From: Lepraria neglecta
Lineage: Eukaryota > Ascomycota > Lecanoromycetes > Lecanorales > Stereocaulaceae
Direction of reading: 5' to 3'
DNA: 64,000 nt
Assembly: GCA_033220425.1 (NCBI GenBank)
Contig: CM065647.1
Coordinates: 806,001-870,000 of the forward strand
Position 1 is the stretch's first letter, and the number at the start of each line of letters is the position of its first letter. A program made the translations under genes and the position numbers. Under the pieces are notes generated by a model. That model saw nothing but the letters and a program-made list of their open reading frames with translations. It ran no database searches and was not told the DNA's origin. Shown here piece by piece: positions 1-12,164 of this stretch.

Positions 1-161
1 TTGACCAATGTTGGAGCAAGCTCTAGATAGAGCAGCCTTGGACTTTTGAATTCAAGCTTTCCTCTTCTCTCAATATTATAAAGGGCCAACATTGGCCCGA
101 AACATCTGTTTCAACGCGAGACGTAGGTGGCTCTGCAACTACGGTTTTGAGATATTCGATC

Positions 162-845
162 ATGTCTTACCGTTCTTTACTGGCATCGGCTTCCTTCATT
201 AAGCCTGCTGCCGCTCAAGCGCCAGTCTCTGATCTCACTGGATACCCAAGCGGTCTCGCAAGCGTTGCCGTCGTAAGCTACTACGGTGTATCATCCGACA
301 AGGATGTTCTCCCACATCGTAGGCGCATCGCTGGCATGGGCATGGAGCATATCGCCAGAGATTTCGCAACGGGTCCTCGACGAGGCAAGGATGCCTACCT
401 CAAAGGCGTTGTCATTTCTCGCGAGCCTGAAAAACATCAACGCAGCGCTTGGGCGAGGAGGATTTGCGGTAAACGACCGGACGTGAACGAAGCTATAGGC
501 GTCCCATCCTTGGATGGCGAAGAAATCATCAAGCGATGCGCCAAGGCTTTCACGAATATCTCGGAGAGTACGCTAAAACTTCTAGAAGACAAGGCGTCTT
601 GGGGAGAAGAAGGCCATTGGCTTGCGGCCACCGCAGCATTCTGTCAGGTGGTCGACGATCTGCCGGGTGGTGCTCAGATCTTGCATCAATGTCAACAGAA
701 AAAGGATGACTGGGACGCCATGGTTACTGTCTACCATTCGTTGCAAGTTCTCGTAGAAGGCAGAACAAATACAGTCGAAATGCCGCCGATACAAGGGAAA
801 AGCATAACAAGTCTAAAAGCACTGATGCTTCGCGTGGACACGTAG
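162..845 (+). CDS. Hypothetical protein, doubtful
   Basis: An open frame of 227 codons runs from the ATG at 162 to the stop at 843-845. A TTG at 147 would add only five residues and is not a likely fungal start. I do not recognise the product. The N-terminus is mildly hydrophobic (small residues and Ala), but no clear signal peptide cleavage site or domain can be named. The second half is hydrophilic, with many Glu and Lys. A second frame is open at 286-486 and looks at least as protein-like, so a frameshift or unrecognised intron may be present. The next doubtful ORF starts 37 bp downstream on the same strand. This could be a real lineage-specific gene, a decayed gene or chance; low confidence. 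Confidence 0.3.
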   Translation: MSYRSLLASASFIKPAAAQAPVSDLTGYPSGLASVAVVSYYGVSSDKDVLPHRRRIAGMGMEHIARDFATGPRRGKDAYLKGVVISREPEKHQRSAWARRICGKRPDVNEAIGVPSLDGEEIIKRCAKAFTNISESTLKLLEDKASWGEEGHWLAATAAFCQVVDDLPGGAQILHQCQQKKDDWDAMVTVYHSLQVLVEGRTNTVEMPPIQGKSITSLKALMLRVDT

Positions 846-1062
846 GAAGAAGGAGGACGACCGGTACATATATCTTGCTATTTGTTTCTCCGGATCCTAG
901 GTCATTGTGCAGGCTTTTCCTATGGACAGCTAATGCTTGGGGCTCATGCACATCTGAAAAAAGCACCGTGGGCGGCGGTGATTTATGTTGAATTCCAAAA
1001 AGCCGTTGAGATAACTTCTTCACAAGAGGAAGTCATCTCTGTTCTTGAGATGGCGGTCCATG

Positions 1063-1853
1063 ACTGCTGCTTCTACGCTCGTGAATGCGACCTTAGAGTA
1101 TGGGGTCACAGATTCGGTGACTTTTGTGCTTCTCTTGTCAGTGGCTGTATCATTGCTGCTCTCGTATCTCTGGGCTCTACGGCAGGCAGTTGGGTTGCCG
1201 TTACCGCGGCTGCGGTTGCCGATCCAAAACCAGTGGCAGGCCTCACATCTGCTTCTTGGGGCTACCCGACCGGCAGGCGCGCACACATGGAAGCCCGGTC
1301 TCGTCCCTCTCATGGTCATGCAAGCGTTTCTTTGAAGCGCCAGTCATGGTTGACTAGCTTTGACCAAGCTATATGTCAGGATATTATATGGCAATTATTG
1401 GTAGGCCTTGTTAGTGTTCTTGTGCTTTCGTTCAAGTTCACAGTCCGGTCTGCATTAGGATTTGGCAAATTCAACCCGCCTGCAGCTTGGATATTCTGGT
1501 TTGGTGTTGCTAGTGCTGGCTTAGGTGTCCTGATTAGTTTTCAAATCCCGCTTTGGGCGAGGAAGAGCAGCGGACGATGGGGCATGATGCATGGAGTAGT
1601 GATATTGAGTGTGGCGGTACTCAATCTTGTTTTGAGACTTGTTTGGCGCGAAGCGGCAGGTGTCGTAAGCATTCGATCCTTTTGGGTTTCGGATGCCTGC
1701 GTGTGGTTATACTGCGTTGCTGGCAGCTGGTTCTCCGTCCACCTCAGCGAATCCACTGAATACCCTGCCACCGGATGGATTTGGCCATCCGTGTGGATGT
1801 TAGCATTGGCGTCCTGCGGTGCAGGAGTACCCCGTGCTCTACCTGCGAACTAA
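1063..1853 (+). pseudogene. Possible multi-pass membrane protein, frame broken
   Basis: Two overlapping frames together look like one hydrophobic protein. From the ATG at 1063 one frame encodes a threonine/leucine-rich segment with a strong membrane helix (about 1110-1180) and ends in a stop at 1333-1335. A second frame, open from 882 to the stop at 1851-1853, carries at least three further hydrophobic helices after about 1380, around 1390-1435, 1490-1545 and 1585-1650, and then weaker ones. No convincing GT-AG intron of normal length joins the two frames near 1335; the only phase-compatible candidate is about 41 nt with a poor donor. It could be a membrane-protein gene with a frameshift, or a wrongly resolved intron. 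I do not recognise the family. Confidence 0.3.
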
Positions 1854-4103
1854 GTATATCCTGTAATATCTTTGCGCATAGCAATTCGTATCGAATCAAT
1901 GAAATGTTCCAGGAAATCAAAAGATTATAAGAGATGTAGGCGTCTACCAGGTAAATCGGGTCTGTTCTCGAGGAACAGAAAGAATTCCGACCAGGACCTT
2001 GATGTCTACAACTGTAGCTTATGATTTGTATGCTGCAAAGTTACACACGGGTGGCGCCGCTATGTCTGGCTCTTGGGTGGCCATTGCAGGCATCAGTGCC
2101 ACAAAATTTGGAATAATTGTCAGGACTTCAAGTATGGAGCTTTCTGGGAGACCAAGACCTGATCAGGATAGATCGCGGGCCGGCAAACACTATTGCCTGT
2201 TGAAGAAGGGGGTGTAGTGGATTATTCAGCGTGCTCAGGGAAGATCGAGGGGCTTGAAAGTAAGATTTACGGTCGACTGAAATAACCTTGGGAATTCTTA
2301 TGCTCTATGGTGTTGCTTTTCTGGTGAAGGAAATTGAAATCGAAGGAAAAAGACAGCTTCACGAAAAGCAGATGAAAATCTCGGGTACCTTTACATATTC
2401 CATGAGCTTGCGAGAAGAAGAATTGATGTTAAGTTGGTGACAGAGTAAGATTTGATGTGCACGAAGATCTCTTAAATAAGTTTCACGGCCCGTTGGTTTG
2501 ATCCTCTTCGTGCATCTCCGTTATCATTATGAAAAGTTCCATGAACAGAGGCGTGCCCATCGACACAGGCATGAGTGCTTGGAGAGGCAGACCACTTCTA
2601 ATAACGTGTCGTGTCTCTGTCCCTATTTCTGACTTAGGGTTCCAGCTCATCAGAGCCACACTGTCGCTGCTTGTAGTTCTTAAGATGCGTGACTGAATGC
2701 TCGTCCTGCATCTCTGAGTCGTCCGTGAAATTCTTCTACCCCAGGTTGGTACATTTGCTATGTCCTTTTCAGCTTCGTCCCCACCCATGTGATAGTCTCC
2801 AGCTTCCTGACCGTCGTCATTTCCGCTGTCAGCTGGGTTATAGTCCGCCCCGGATAAGGGTCCCCCGTCCTAATCTCTCCCAAATTTGAAGGAGTCAAAA
2901 AGAATGAAGAGAGATGGGAAAAGGCTAAGAAACATTTCAGAGGCTAGTATTGGGAACCATTGCACCACCTTCCTTAGTAAGAGCTTAATCGAGTTGATAA
3001 CAAAGTGCAAAATACGGAGGCATCACAGCATCCTAAGATCCACGACGGCAGCAGAAATCTAAAAGGACTGCAGCAGGAAGGATGTAGAAGGATGTGAGAT
3101 CAAGGCTAACCAGTTACCGGAGTTCAGAAAAGGGATGATAGACTGTAGCAACCACTTATGTCATTCAAGCTTCAAATGAGCACTCAGAGAGCTTCGTACG
3201 AGGGAGTTCTATTGACCCCCCTACTCTCTACTATGTATGATACTTTCTAAAAGTGGGAGATTGGGCATGAGAACTATGCTTGCTAAGGGCCTAACCCTAT
3301 GCGGTTGGCGCGCTGTCACGTGATCTCTACCCTTTTCTAGTTCTACGCTTTACCACGAGAGGCTAATTCACCACATTACTGGGCGACGAATTTCGCGTTT
3401 AGTAAATCAACACAGGCGTGTTGATATGGACTAGCGGCTGATATTGACGAAATGGACTTCTGATAATCCTCCCTCGTCGAACATTTCTGCAAATTGCATT
3501 TTCTACCTGGCTTTTCTGGACGGTCCAGAATAGGAGGAAAGCCAACATGCCATGCAGGACACGACCAATTGAGAAATTCGCAGAGGCAGTAGCTAAGTGC
3601 TCCGCTGAGGTAACGCTTAACCCGCATAGCTCCAATTAAAGTAATTACTGAATCGCAGCAGGCTTCTGTCTACGGAAAATGTATAGCCGCGGATTATAAT
3701 GGGGTATACAAGGACAAGTGTCTTACGGAATTTATGAAGCTCAAGGATTGCTACACCGTATGCAATGGTCTGGGAATGGGCGTGGTCTGCTGTACTAATT
3801 GTTTCGTAGGCTGCTGCAAAACGAAGATGACCTGAGTCTGCACATGGTATCAATCTATTGCAGATTTGCCCTTCGATACTGGCAACGCCTAGGTAGAAAC
3901 CCACACCGGAAGCTGTGAATTGCAAAGGATCCAACTTCCTGATTGGGCTATGTCACTGGTGACCTCATCCCTCATATCCGCACAACATGAATCGTGGAAA
4001 GTGCTCGAACATTCAGACATCCACAACCAGCTCATCGACCCAAACTTATCCTGTTAAACTGCCCACCTAAAGCTCCAACGCCCAAATCCCAACATCAGAC
4101 ATC
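1854..4103. other. Intergenic, no recognisable gene
   Basis: About 2.2 kb without a gene I can support. Short open frames occur on the minus strand (2483-2788, 3376-3627 and 3617-3934), but none shows a known domain. The last 100 bp before 4104 is rich in A and C, as expected for the leader of the next gene. Confidence 0.5.
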
Positions 4104-4480
4104 ATGCCTCGCGGAGGAGAATACGACGACGGCCCCACTGTAGCCTCTGACAACGCTATCGACGCAGGCGAGAACAAGATCGCTGGTGCCCCGCAAGGCG
4201 ACTCTGATGTGAGTCTCATAGCGAAAATACAGATCATAGCGTTGGTTCTGACATACGCCTTCTATAGGAACCAGTCTCCTCCGGCGTCGATCGCTCAGGG
4301 AAAGCTGCACCCCTCCCCGAAGGCATCAGTGAAATGAAGGACCAGCCCTTGAGTGGTGGAGGCAGCCAAGATTACACTGGAGGTGATAATCCAGGGACTA
4401 CTGGTGGTGGGAGTGGGAAGGGAGGGAAGGATGAGCCTTATGTTGATAGAGCGGCTGAGGATTTGAAGGGTGGGAATTAG
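4104..4480 (+). CDS. Small hydrophilic Gly-rich protein, two exons
   Basis: Exons are 4104-4208 and 4268-4480, separated by a 59-nt intron with a consensus GTGAGT donor and a TATAG acceptor, giving 105 residues in phase 0. The protein is acidic, very rich in Gly, Ser, Asp and Pro, and has no hydrophobic segment, so it is probably disordered and soluble. Small disordered proteins of this kind are widespread in ascomycete genomes and some are stress induced, but nothing here proves a function. Without the splice the downstream half would not be seen as coding; its unbroken continuation to a stop in the right phase supports the model. The gene converges with ILS1, whose stop lies about 300 bp downstream on the other strand. 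Confidence 0.6.
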
Positions 4481-4786
4481 GTAGAGGGCTTTGGCAATGG
4501 CAGAGCAGCCCTTTGGGTACACGAGATATGAGACGATGATGAGTAGATCACGAATTACGGGCTGAGGAGCTTGTATTAGCCGGTGGTGCAGCAAATGCAT
4601 ACCTTAGACACAACACAGACAACGGTCATTATCATCAAAAGCACATTCGGCTCGTACCGGTTTATTTCATTTTAGCTCGTGCATGCGTGGCTTTTGCTCT
4701 ACCTCCATCACAAGCAAATCCTCTACGTCTTCAGAGCACACGGATCAAAGCATCTAAAGCAATTCCCCATTCTCACTGCCCACACC

Positions 4787-7700
4787 CTACAGCTTCACCA
4801 ACCTCAGCAAAAAGGTCGCCTCCTGTACCTTCTGCACCTCCTCTGCCAGCATAATCTCCGTCATAGCATTGGTCGCCTGCCCCCCAACCTGAGTCACAAC
4901 ATGCTTATCCAGTGGCCTTCTCAAGGCCTTCTCGAACGTCTTCCCATGCCCCTGGAACACCTCGTCAAGACCGATGTCCTCGGGATCACTCAGCACCCTG
5001 TACTCCATTTTCACGTCATCCGTTGGGGCTAGGTGCGTTTTTTTGCGCAGCTGTTGTACGCGATTGACAATCTCGCGCGCTATGCCTTCTTGCAGAAGCA
5101 ACGGGTGGAGTTCAGTGTCGAGGATAGTGAGGACGTCGTTATCTGTGTTGGTCTCGAGATTTTTCAAGGACTCGTCTTCTTTGAGGCCACGTTTTACGAT
5201 CAGATCTTCTTCTGATATTTCAATGCCAGCAACGGTCATTTTCCTTGTCTTGACGAACTGCCGCACATCCTCGCTAGTGAGCTCTGGTAGCGCTTTCTTG
5301 ACTTTCTGTGCGTCTTTCTTGAGTTTCTTGCCCAAGCTTGGCCAGTCCGCTGTTACGCTGTATTGTACATTGTATTTGTCTTCGTCCGAGGAGAGGATGA
5401 GGTCGTGGATGTTGAGTTCTTCGCGGATATAATCCTCCAGAGCTTGCACGTCAGAGAGGTAATTTTGGTCTGGGTGGATGACGATGAGGGTCTTCAGGGG
5501 CTGCTTAAGACCAATAGTCTTTCGTTCTCGTGAAACACGGCCAAGCTCGATAACCCGTTGCATTCGTCCCACTCGGCGCTCCACGTCTTCGTTGAAGAGC
5601 TCTTCCCGCACTTCTGGAAAGTCCAAGAAATGCACACTTCGAGGGTCCTTTGCCTGTTGAGATTTAGGGATGTGACGTAGTAATCGTAGATAGATGTTGT
5701 CAGTGATAAAAGGTGTGAAAGGTGCCAGACATCGGACCAGGATATATAGGACTTCGAACAAGGTGTTTAGCGCTCGTTGGGTATCTTCAATGCCAAATTC
5801 GCCTTTCAGCCGCCGCCTGTTGAATCGAATATACCAATTCGTGGTGTTATCAATCAGACCTAGCAGCTTTGGTACAACGGTGTATAAGCGATATGCAGCC
5901 ATCTCCTCATTCGTGAACTTCAACATGCTTTGACAGCTTGCTAGTATCCACTTGTCCATCACGTTTGTGTTGCTCGACTCTGATTTTGGATCAAACATGA
6001 AGTCGATGCCTTCCACCTTCTTGAGAAGCAGCACCTGGTCTGAGAAAAATCTGTAGCAATTCCACAGGGGCAGCAGGACCTTCGTTACGACCTCTTTAAC
6101 GCCAGCCTCTTTGAAACGTAAGGTCTCAGCACGGACAACAGGCGAGTTGATGAGATATAATCTAAGAGCATCAGACCCGTACTTATCAATCACCACAGTT
6201 GGATCTGGGTAATTCTTCAATCGCTTCGACATCTTCTTGCCGTCTTCTGCTAAGACGATCCCGTTCACAATACAGTTTTGGAAAGGAGAGACCCCAAAAA
6301 GGTGGTTGCCCAGAACGGTAAGTGTGTAAAACCATCCACGAGTCTGATCTAAGCCTTCCGCAATGAAGTCGCCCGGGAATGAAGCTTTGAAAGCCTCCTG
6401 GTTCTCGAACGGATAATGAGACGACGCGTAAGGCATACTTCCAGATTCAAACCAGCAGTCAAAGACTTCGTCAATGCGTCGGAGTTCACCCTTGCCTTGC
6501 TTGCTAGGGATGGTAATATCGTCCACTTTGTCCCGATGGATGTCGGTCAGGTCGCCCTTGAAGCCGCTCAGCTTCTTAAGCTCCTCCACGCTACCAACGC
6601 AGACGATTTCCTTAAAGTCTTCGCTCGCCCATAGTGGCATTGGAGTACCCCAGTATCGATTCCTTGAGATATTCCAGTCTCTCGCGTTAGCAATCCAGCT
6701 GCCAAATCGGTTTTCTTTGACGAAATTTGGGACCCAGTGGGATTTCTCGATGTTCTCCAACATAGCTGGGATGACAGGAGGAATCTTCACAAACCACGCG
6801 GGAACGGCTTTGTAGATGAGAGGCGTATCTGAACGCCAACAGAAAGGGTAGCTGTGAGTTATCCGAGAGTCAACAATCAAGCGTTCTGTTCCTTTGAGAT
6901 ATTTGATGATTTCTTTGTCAGCATCCTTGACATGTTGACCTTTGAAGTCGTGTACTTCTGAAGTGAAGCGCCCCTGGTCATCCACAGGATTCGGTGGCAG
7001 ACGTTTCTCAGTGATGACCCCTGCCTTTTGAGCTATTTTGTAGTCCTCTTCACCAAATGACGGGGCCTGGTGGACTATCCCAACACCACTGTCGGCTGTT
7101 ACATAAGTTGCATTAAGCACCTTGAAGCCGTAGTCTTTGAATTCCTCGTAGAAGTAATCGAACAGCGGTTCATATCGCCAGCCAAGCATGTTCTTGCCCT
7201 TTAACCGTTCAACGATTTTGTATTTGGCTTTCTTCGGGTCCTTGTATAACGTCTTCATGAGTCCTTCCAGTAGGATATAGTTTTTGCCGGATTTTTCGTC
7301 CAGGATTTTCACATACTCGAAATCAGGATGGACGCAAAGACCGGTATGTGAGGGGAGGGTCCAGGGTGTGGTGGTCCAAGCAAGTAGACATGTTTGAGGA
7401 TCATCTAGGAGAGGAAATGTAACAACGACGGCAGGATCTTGGGTATCTTTGTAATTTTGTTGCGACTCGAAGTTGCTAAGGGGAGTATTGAGAGCTGTCG
7501 AATATGGCATAACCCGGTATCCTCTATAGACGAGATCCTTCTTGAACAGCTCAGAGAAGACCCACCACACAGACTCCATGAACGTAGGATCCATAGTCTA
7601 AGCATCACTGCAGTCAGTAAGCTATATCGTCTGCGTGAGAATCCTAAGCGCACTGACCTTGTAATCATTGTCGAAATCAATCCACCTGCCCAATCGCTCA

Positions 7701-8086
7701 ATAGTCTGCCTCCACTCCGTTGCAAACTTCATGACAATAGCCCGACACTCCTCATTGTATTTCGCGATCCCCATCTGTGCCACCGCATCCTTCCCCGAGA
7801 GCCCATGCTTCTTGTCGATTTCATATTCAATAGGAAGTCCATGCGTATCCCAGCCGAATCTCCGCTCCACATAGCGCCCTTTCATAGACCAGTACCGTGG
7901 GATGATGTCTTTGATTGTTGAGGAAAGTAGATGCCCATAGTGGGGAAGGCCTGTTGCGAATGGTGGTCCATCGTAGAATGTGTATGGTTGTTTGCCCTTT
8001 GAGAGCTCGACTTGTGTTTCAAACGCTTTGATCTCTTTCCACCGCTTCAGCACCGCCTCCTCTTCCTTCGGGAAATCGATGGACAT
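4787..8086 (-). CDS. ILS1: Cytosolic isoleucyl-tRNA synthetase
   Basis: Charges tRNA-Ile with isoleucine in the cytosol (class I aminoacyl-tRNA synthetase). Exon 1 is 8086-7658 and exon 2 is 7597-4787, separated by a 60-nt phase-0 intron, giving 1079 residues, close to the roughly 1070 of yeast Ils1. The HIGH signature appears as HYGH near residue 50 inside the [13 protein letters not shown] block, and the KMSKS loop as KKMSKR near residue 600. The tryptophan-rich [13 protein letters not shown] segment belongs to the CP1 editing domain that hydrolyses mischarged Val-tRNA. An anticodon-binding helical domain and the eukaryote-type C-terminal extension follow. The absence of a targeting peptide before [10 protein letters not shown] supports a cytosolic enzyme. 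The start is at the first ATG and matches the conserved N-terminus of the family. Confidence 0.96.
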
Positions 8087-8510
8087 TTTGCCGTGAGATT
8101 GTGAGGTTGTGAAGGGTGGGAAGCGGCCGAGGTAGTTGATATAAAATCAACGCTATGACTCAAAATCTGACTTGTGTATTTTTGTTATGACTCGACCTCG
8201 TAAGGCTGGCAATTGGTCATACAAACCGCATTTATTACACGTGGAATTTTATTGATTCAGTAGCACTTTTGGACGAAAAGCGCCAGGATGAGTTATTTAC
8301 AGAGGTTACGGAACAGTTTTTAAGGATTATGAACCATTTGAGCCAATTAGATACGATCATAATTAGGGACTAAATCACCAGTCCGAAACATTTGTATTAG
8401 AATAAATCTAGGACGCCGAAACAAAGGCTCATCGTGTTCTATCAAGTCCATAGATTGTTGGTACAGCTCTGATAGTCCAACGGACGCTTGCTCCCATCAA
8501 GGTGGGATCC
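8087..8510. other. Intergenic between ILS1 and USO1
   Basis: About 420 bp of AT-rich sequence holding the promoter of ILS1 (minus strand) and the 3' end of USO1 (minus strand). No ORF or RNA gene is recognisable. Confidence 0.5.
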
Positions 8511-11500
8511 CTATTCCACGTCGTCTTTTCCATCAGCATCGTCTTCCTCGGCTTCCTCTTCGCCGTCAGAGACCTGCTCATTAAGTGCTTTTAATCGTTT
8601 CTATATATGTCAGCAAGGGAGAGACATGTTGGAGAAACACATATTGCCATACCTTATCCCTTGCCCTCTTCTCCTCCAAGTCCCCAAGCACCATCAGCAG
8701 ATCATCAAGTTCCGTCTGGGCTGACTTTCGAGCCTCTTCTTTGCTCTCAAGATCGTTCTGTAAGCGGGTGGCTCTCGCTTCCGCGTCTTTTCCCTTGTCT
8801 TCGGCTCGTTGTACTCGAGACTCCAATTCCGAAGACTTTGTAGAGTAGTCTTCGTACGCTGTTTGAAGATCTTGAACATGCTCCTTGCTTGCCTTCTCTA
8901 GTTCACTTTTTAACTTGGCAAGGGTAGCTTTCAAGTCATCGATCTCGGCCTCGTTTCTCGTACGGATCCTTTCGGCGTTTGCATCGGCCTCTGCTCTCGC
9001 TTTCTGCATCTCACCCTGCAAAGATCTCATGGCTGCCTCGTGCGCACCCTGGCTTTCAGCCAGAGCCCGCCGATGCTCTTGTGTCGTTCTCTGCATTTCC
9101 TCTTCATGATTGCGTTGCAGGGCGTCATTGATGTTCCTGATCCGGTTCGATTCCGCTGCGGCAGAGTCTTTCGCCTTCCGATGGTCGGCCTGTTCCTGCC
9201 CGAGTTTCCTCTCCAGCGTCAGTATGTCAGACTCGAGACTCTGGATCTTTTGCGCTCCGGCGTCCACCTGCGACTTAAGTGAATCAACCAGCTCCCGGGA
9301 TACACCTTTCTGAATTCCGTTCGCAACAACGGGAACTTCGATACCTGGGGCACGATCGATCGCTCGGATGATACGACTGAAATTATCCTTCAAAAAGTCC
9401 ACGAATGTCCTGTCGAAGTAGACTTCAGGCAGTCCACCAGGCTGTGCGGAGTTCAGACCTTGGTGTAGTACCTCGAAATCTCGGACGACTGTGTGTTCTC
9501 GTAATTTAGTGATTCTATCGACGTATTGTTCACGCCCTAAGCGCGTCGTGAGGATTTGATGTAGTGTAGCTCGCGGTATTGGTGAATCTTTGGTAGAGAA
9601 CTCATAGACAATGCCTAGGACCAAAGCGCAAAGCCCAGATACAAGGATCCGAGGGGGATTGTTCTGTGTGACCAGCTGTACCATACTCTGAACATTGCTG
9701 CCTTCACCGAGGAAGTCATTGACTGCGTCATGATCCTCGTATAGCCAGCCGCACAAGACCATGAGGTATCCAATTGATACTCTTGAATCCTCATCCTTTT
9801 GTTCACCAGAGATTAGGTTTGCTGACAGCGCTTGTATACATGTAATGACTTCCTCCCCATTCTCTGCATTGCCTTCAGAAACTCCCATTGCAAGGTTCTT
9901 GGCATCAAAATCCTCATATAATAGATGAAACAATAGGACTGCAGCAATCCAGGATTTATATGGATCCGCTCCGCGCGGGGCCTCCGAATCTTCGATGAGT
10001 ATGGTAAGGATGTTGTCATCTTCGTGCTGCTCAGAGACATGGCCTTCGATGGCCCTGCGCAGAAAATGTAGCCGTATTGCAGCATGGCCACATAGATATG
10101 CTTTGAGGCATTCACTAGCTCCTAAGCGGATATCAAATTCGTGTATGGAGGAGGGCGCGAGAGCCAGGTCCAGGAGGCCAGATATCACATTTACAGTTGA
10201 TGGAGGCGTTGGGGTATTGGCATGGCCGTTGGTTTGTGGTACCTCTTCTTGTCGAGGAGATAGAACATCACGCTGGGCGAAACCCTCCTGTAGACCGCTG
10301 TTTGATCGTATGAGATCGGCGGCTGTCACAAGGGCCTTTTACATGTACTCATTAGCTTTATGTAGACCTGGTGCAGACTCAGATCTTGCTTACCTCTGCT
10401 CTAATCGTGACGTCGAATGAATCGCGAAATGCTATGTCGAGAATTTGTGTTAACACGCCACTTTGCCAAAATGAAACTTGGTTTGCTTGCGTCCCAACAC
10501 TGCCTTTGATCAAGAAAAGCCGCAATACGGCAAGAAGGCCCCATACGTTCTTGTCTCGCTGTGGTTTTGCCCATTCAGCTACACCATCTGGCTGGTCTTG
10601 TTCTTTAATAGCCTCGTTGAGTAGGTTCGCGAGTTTCTTGACCCATCCAGTCTCGCGAAAGTATGACTGATTAGAAACATTCAATCGAAGGAGATTTGCG
10701 AGCAGTGATAGGCAGTCTTGTACTGTAATGCCACCGTGGGTTAGTGCCCCCTCCGATTCTATAATGCCAAATATTCGATCAAAGGCGTTTTCAAAGGCCA
10801 CAAGCTTTTGTAAATCCGGCGACGAAGGCGTAAGTGCGGTGAGCAGAAGTAAGCCCTCTACAAGCCATATCAGCCTCGTCTTCAGCCATGCCTCAGTCAT
10901 GCAAAGGTCATACCACTCCGAACAGCTTCCCTCTTGTCCTCAAGAACAGCTACCAATCTGGACACCCCGAGAGGGGCGGTATACACGCATTCTTGGGTTC
11001 GCTCAGGCCGAGCTGTCGATATGGCAGAAATTAACTGTAGGGAGTACAGTCGCGAAAAGAAGTCGTACGGGTCTAGAAGGTCCAAGAGAGCTGTAATATT
11101 CTCTTGTCGCTACTCCGCCAACTCAGTATGTGACTTTGCTTCGATGTTGTCGCGTAGGCACTCACTTGAGTAAATTCGTCGGCCAGCCAAAGCGCTATAT
11201 CGTCCGAAGCTTCAGGCTTCTTAGTATTAGCGCAGGTACTGAGTTCCAAAGGCAGCCACGCACGCTTGACTCGTCAGGATTGAAGAGCATCAACAGCGTC
11301 TCCAGTATGACCTTTGTAGTATCCACATCTTCAACATCTTTGTTAAGACAGCTGATAAGGCTTCTCAAAGCCCCCGATGCAACGGAAGCCGGATAGACCT
11401 TTGCAAAACTCCTTAACCCCAGTATTGCAGCTCTTCTATCTTCCAGCAGCGTAGCACTCTGTAGACGCCCACTCAGGGTCGAGATGGTAGTTGTTGCAGT

Positions 11501-11539
11501 CTGCTTAGCAGGTGCCTGAGACTCGAGAATTCGGAACAT
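8511..11539 (-). CDS. USO1: Vesicle tethering protein Uso1/p115
   Basis: Golgi tethering factor that acts with Rab GTPase (Ypt1) to capture ER-derived COPII vesicles. Six exons were joined: 11539-11264, 11219-11166, 11109-10914, 10857-10394, 10335-8653 and 8600-8511. All five introns are 44-58 nt, and the phases agree to give 920 residues. The first 600 residues form the armadillo-like globular head, with the hallmark DRRAAILGLRSFAK near the N-terminus and the EGLLLLTAL and LVAFENAFDRIF blocks. Residues of roughly 640-880 form a long coiled coil rich in Glu, Gln, Lys and Arg. The short last exon encodes the acidic tail (EEEAEEDDADGKDD) typical of p115 and Uso1. The coiled coil is much shorter than in budding yeast, as is usual for filamentous fungi. 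It is divergently oriented to RAT1. Confidence 0.93.
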
Positions 11540-12164
11540 CTTTCTATGAGAGCATTGTTAGTCGCAGTTGTCGCATATGCTGGAGACACATCATCCATCA
11601 GCAGCTCATCCGCTTTGTGCATATCCTTCGAGCTTCTTGTATCTTTCTCAACTGAGCTTTTCCTACTAAACAGCTTTTGCTGGGGTGTAATTTTTAGGAT
11701 ATAATACACACTAGCACCGGGTGAACAGTTTTTCCGGTTTCGGCAAGACTAAGCGCGCTAATGCAAAGCATTAACAAAGTCGGACGACCACCTTCCCATG
11801 CTGACATTATTTACGCCCCGTTCAACACACCTTCAAGAAAGGCTTTACCGGGCGCACTGACTCGGACAGTGGTATTAAACGCGGCAATACGCCCATCTAC
11901 AGTCGTTCGATAAGGGGAGGCGTCCGCTATACGCACACACCGCGCCGGCTTCAAGGCACTGGTTTGCCTTCCTTCGCTGTCTGGCGAGGCTCCTATAAGT
12001 TCGGGTTTCAGGCGCAATATCCACAGACCTTAAGTCCTCGAGAAGTTGTATCACTTGCACTCCCTAAAGTCACGGTGCACGTCCACACTTGTGAGGTCTG
12101 ATCCTTGGTCAATCACCCACACGTCCACAAACGAAGGGTGGTATCCCACTCTCTCAACGCAAAC
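11540..12164. promoter_or_regulatory. Divergent promoter region USO1 / RAT1
   Basis: A 625-bp stretch between the start codons of two divergently transcribed genes. It must hold both promoters and both 5' leaders. No conserved element or convincing ORF is identified, and short ORFs at 11811-12060 (minus) look like noise. Confidence 0.5.

Noticed and set aside
2483-2788. Minus-strand ORF of 101 codons
   Set aside because: No domain, no supporting introns or conserved residues that I can recognise; left as intergenic.
4974-6815. Several plus-strand ORFs of 60-152 codons opposite ILS1
   Set aside because: Antisense shadows of the highly biased ILS1 coding sequence.
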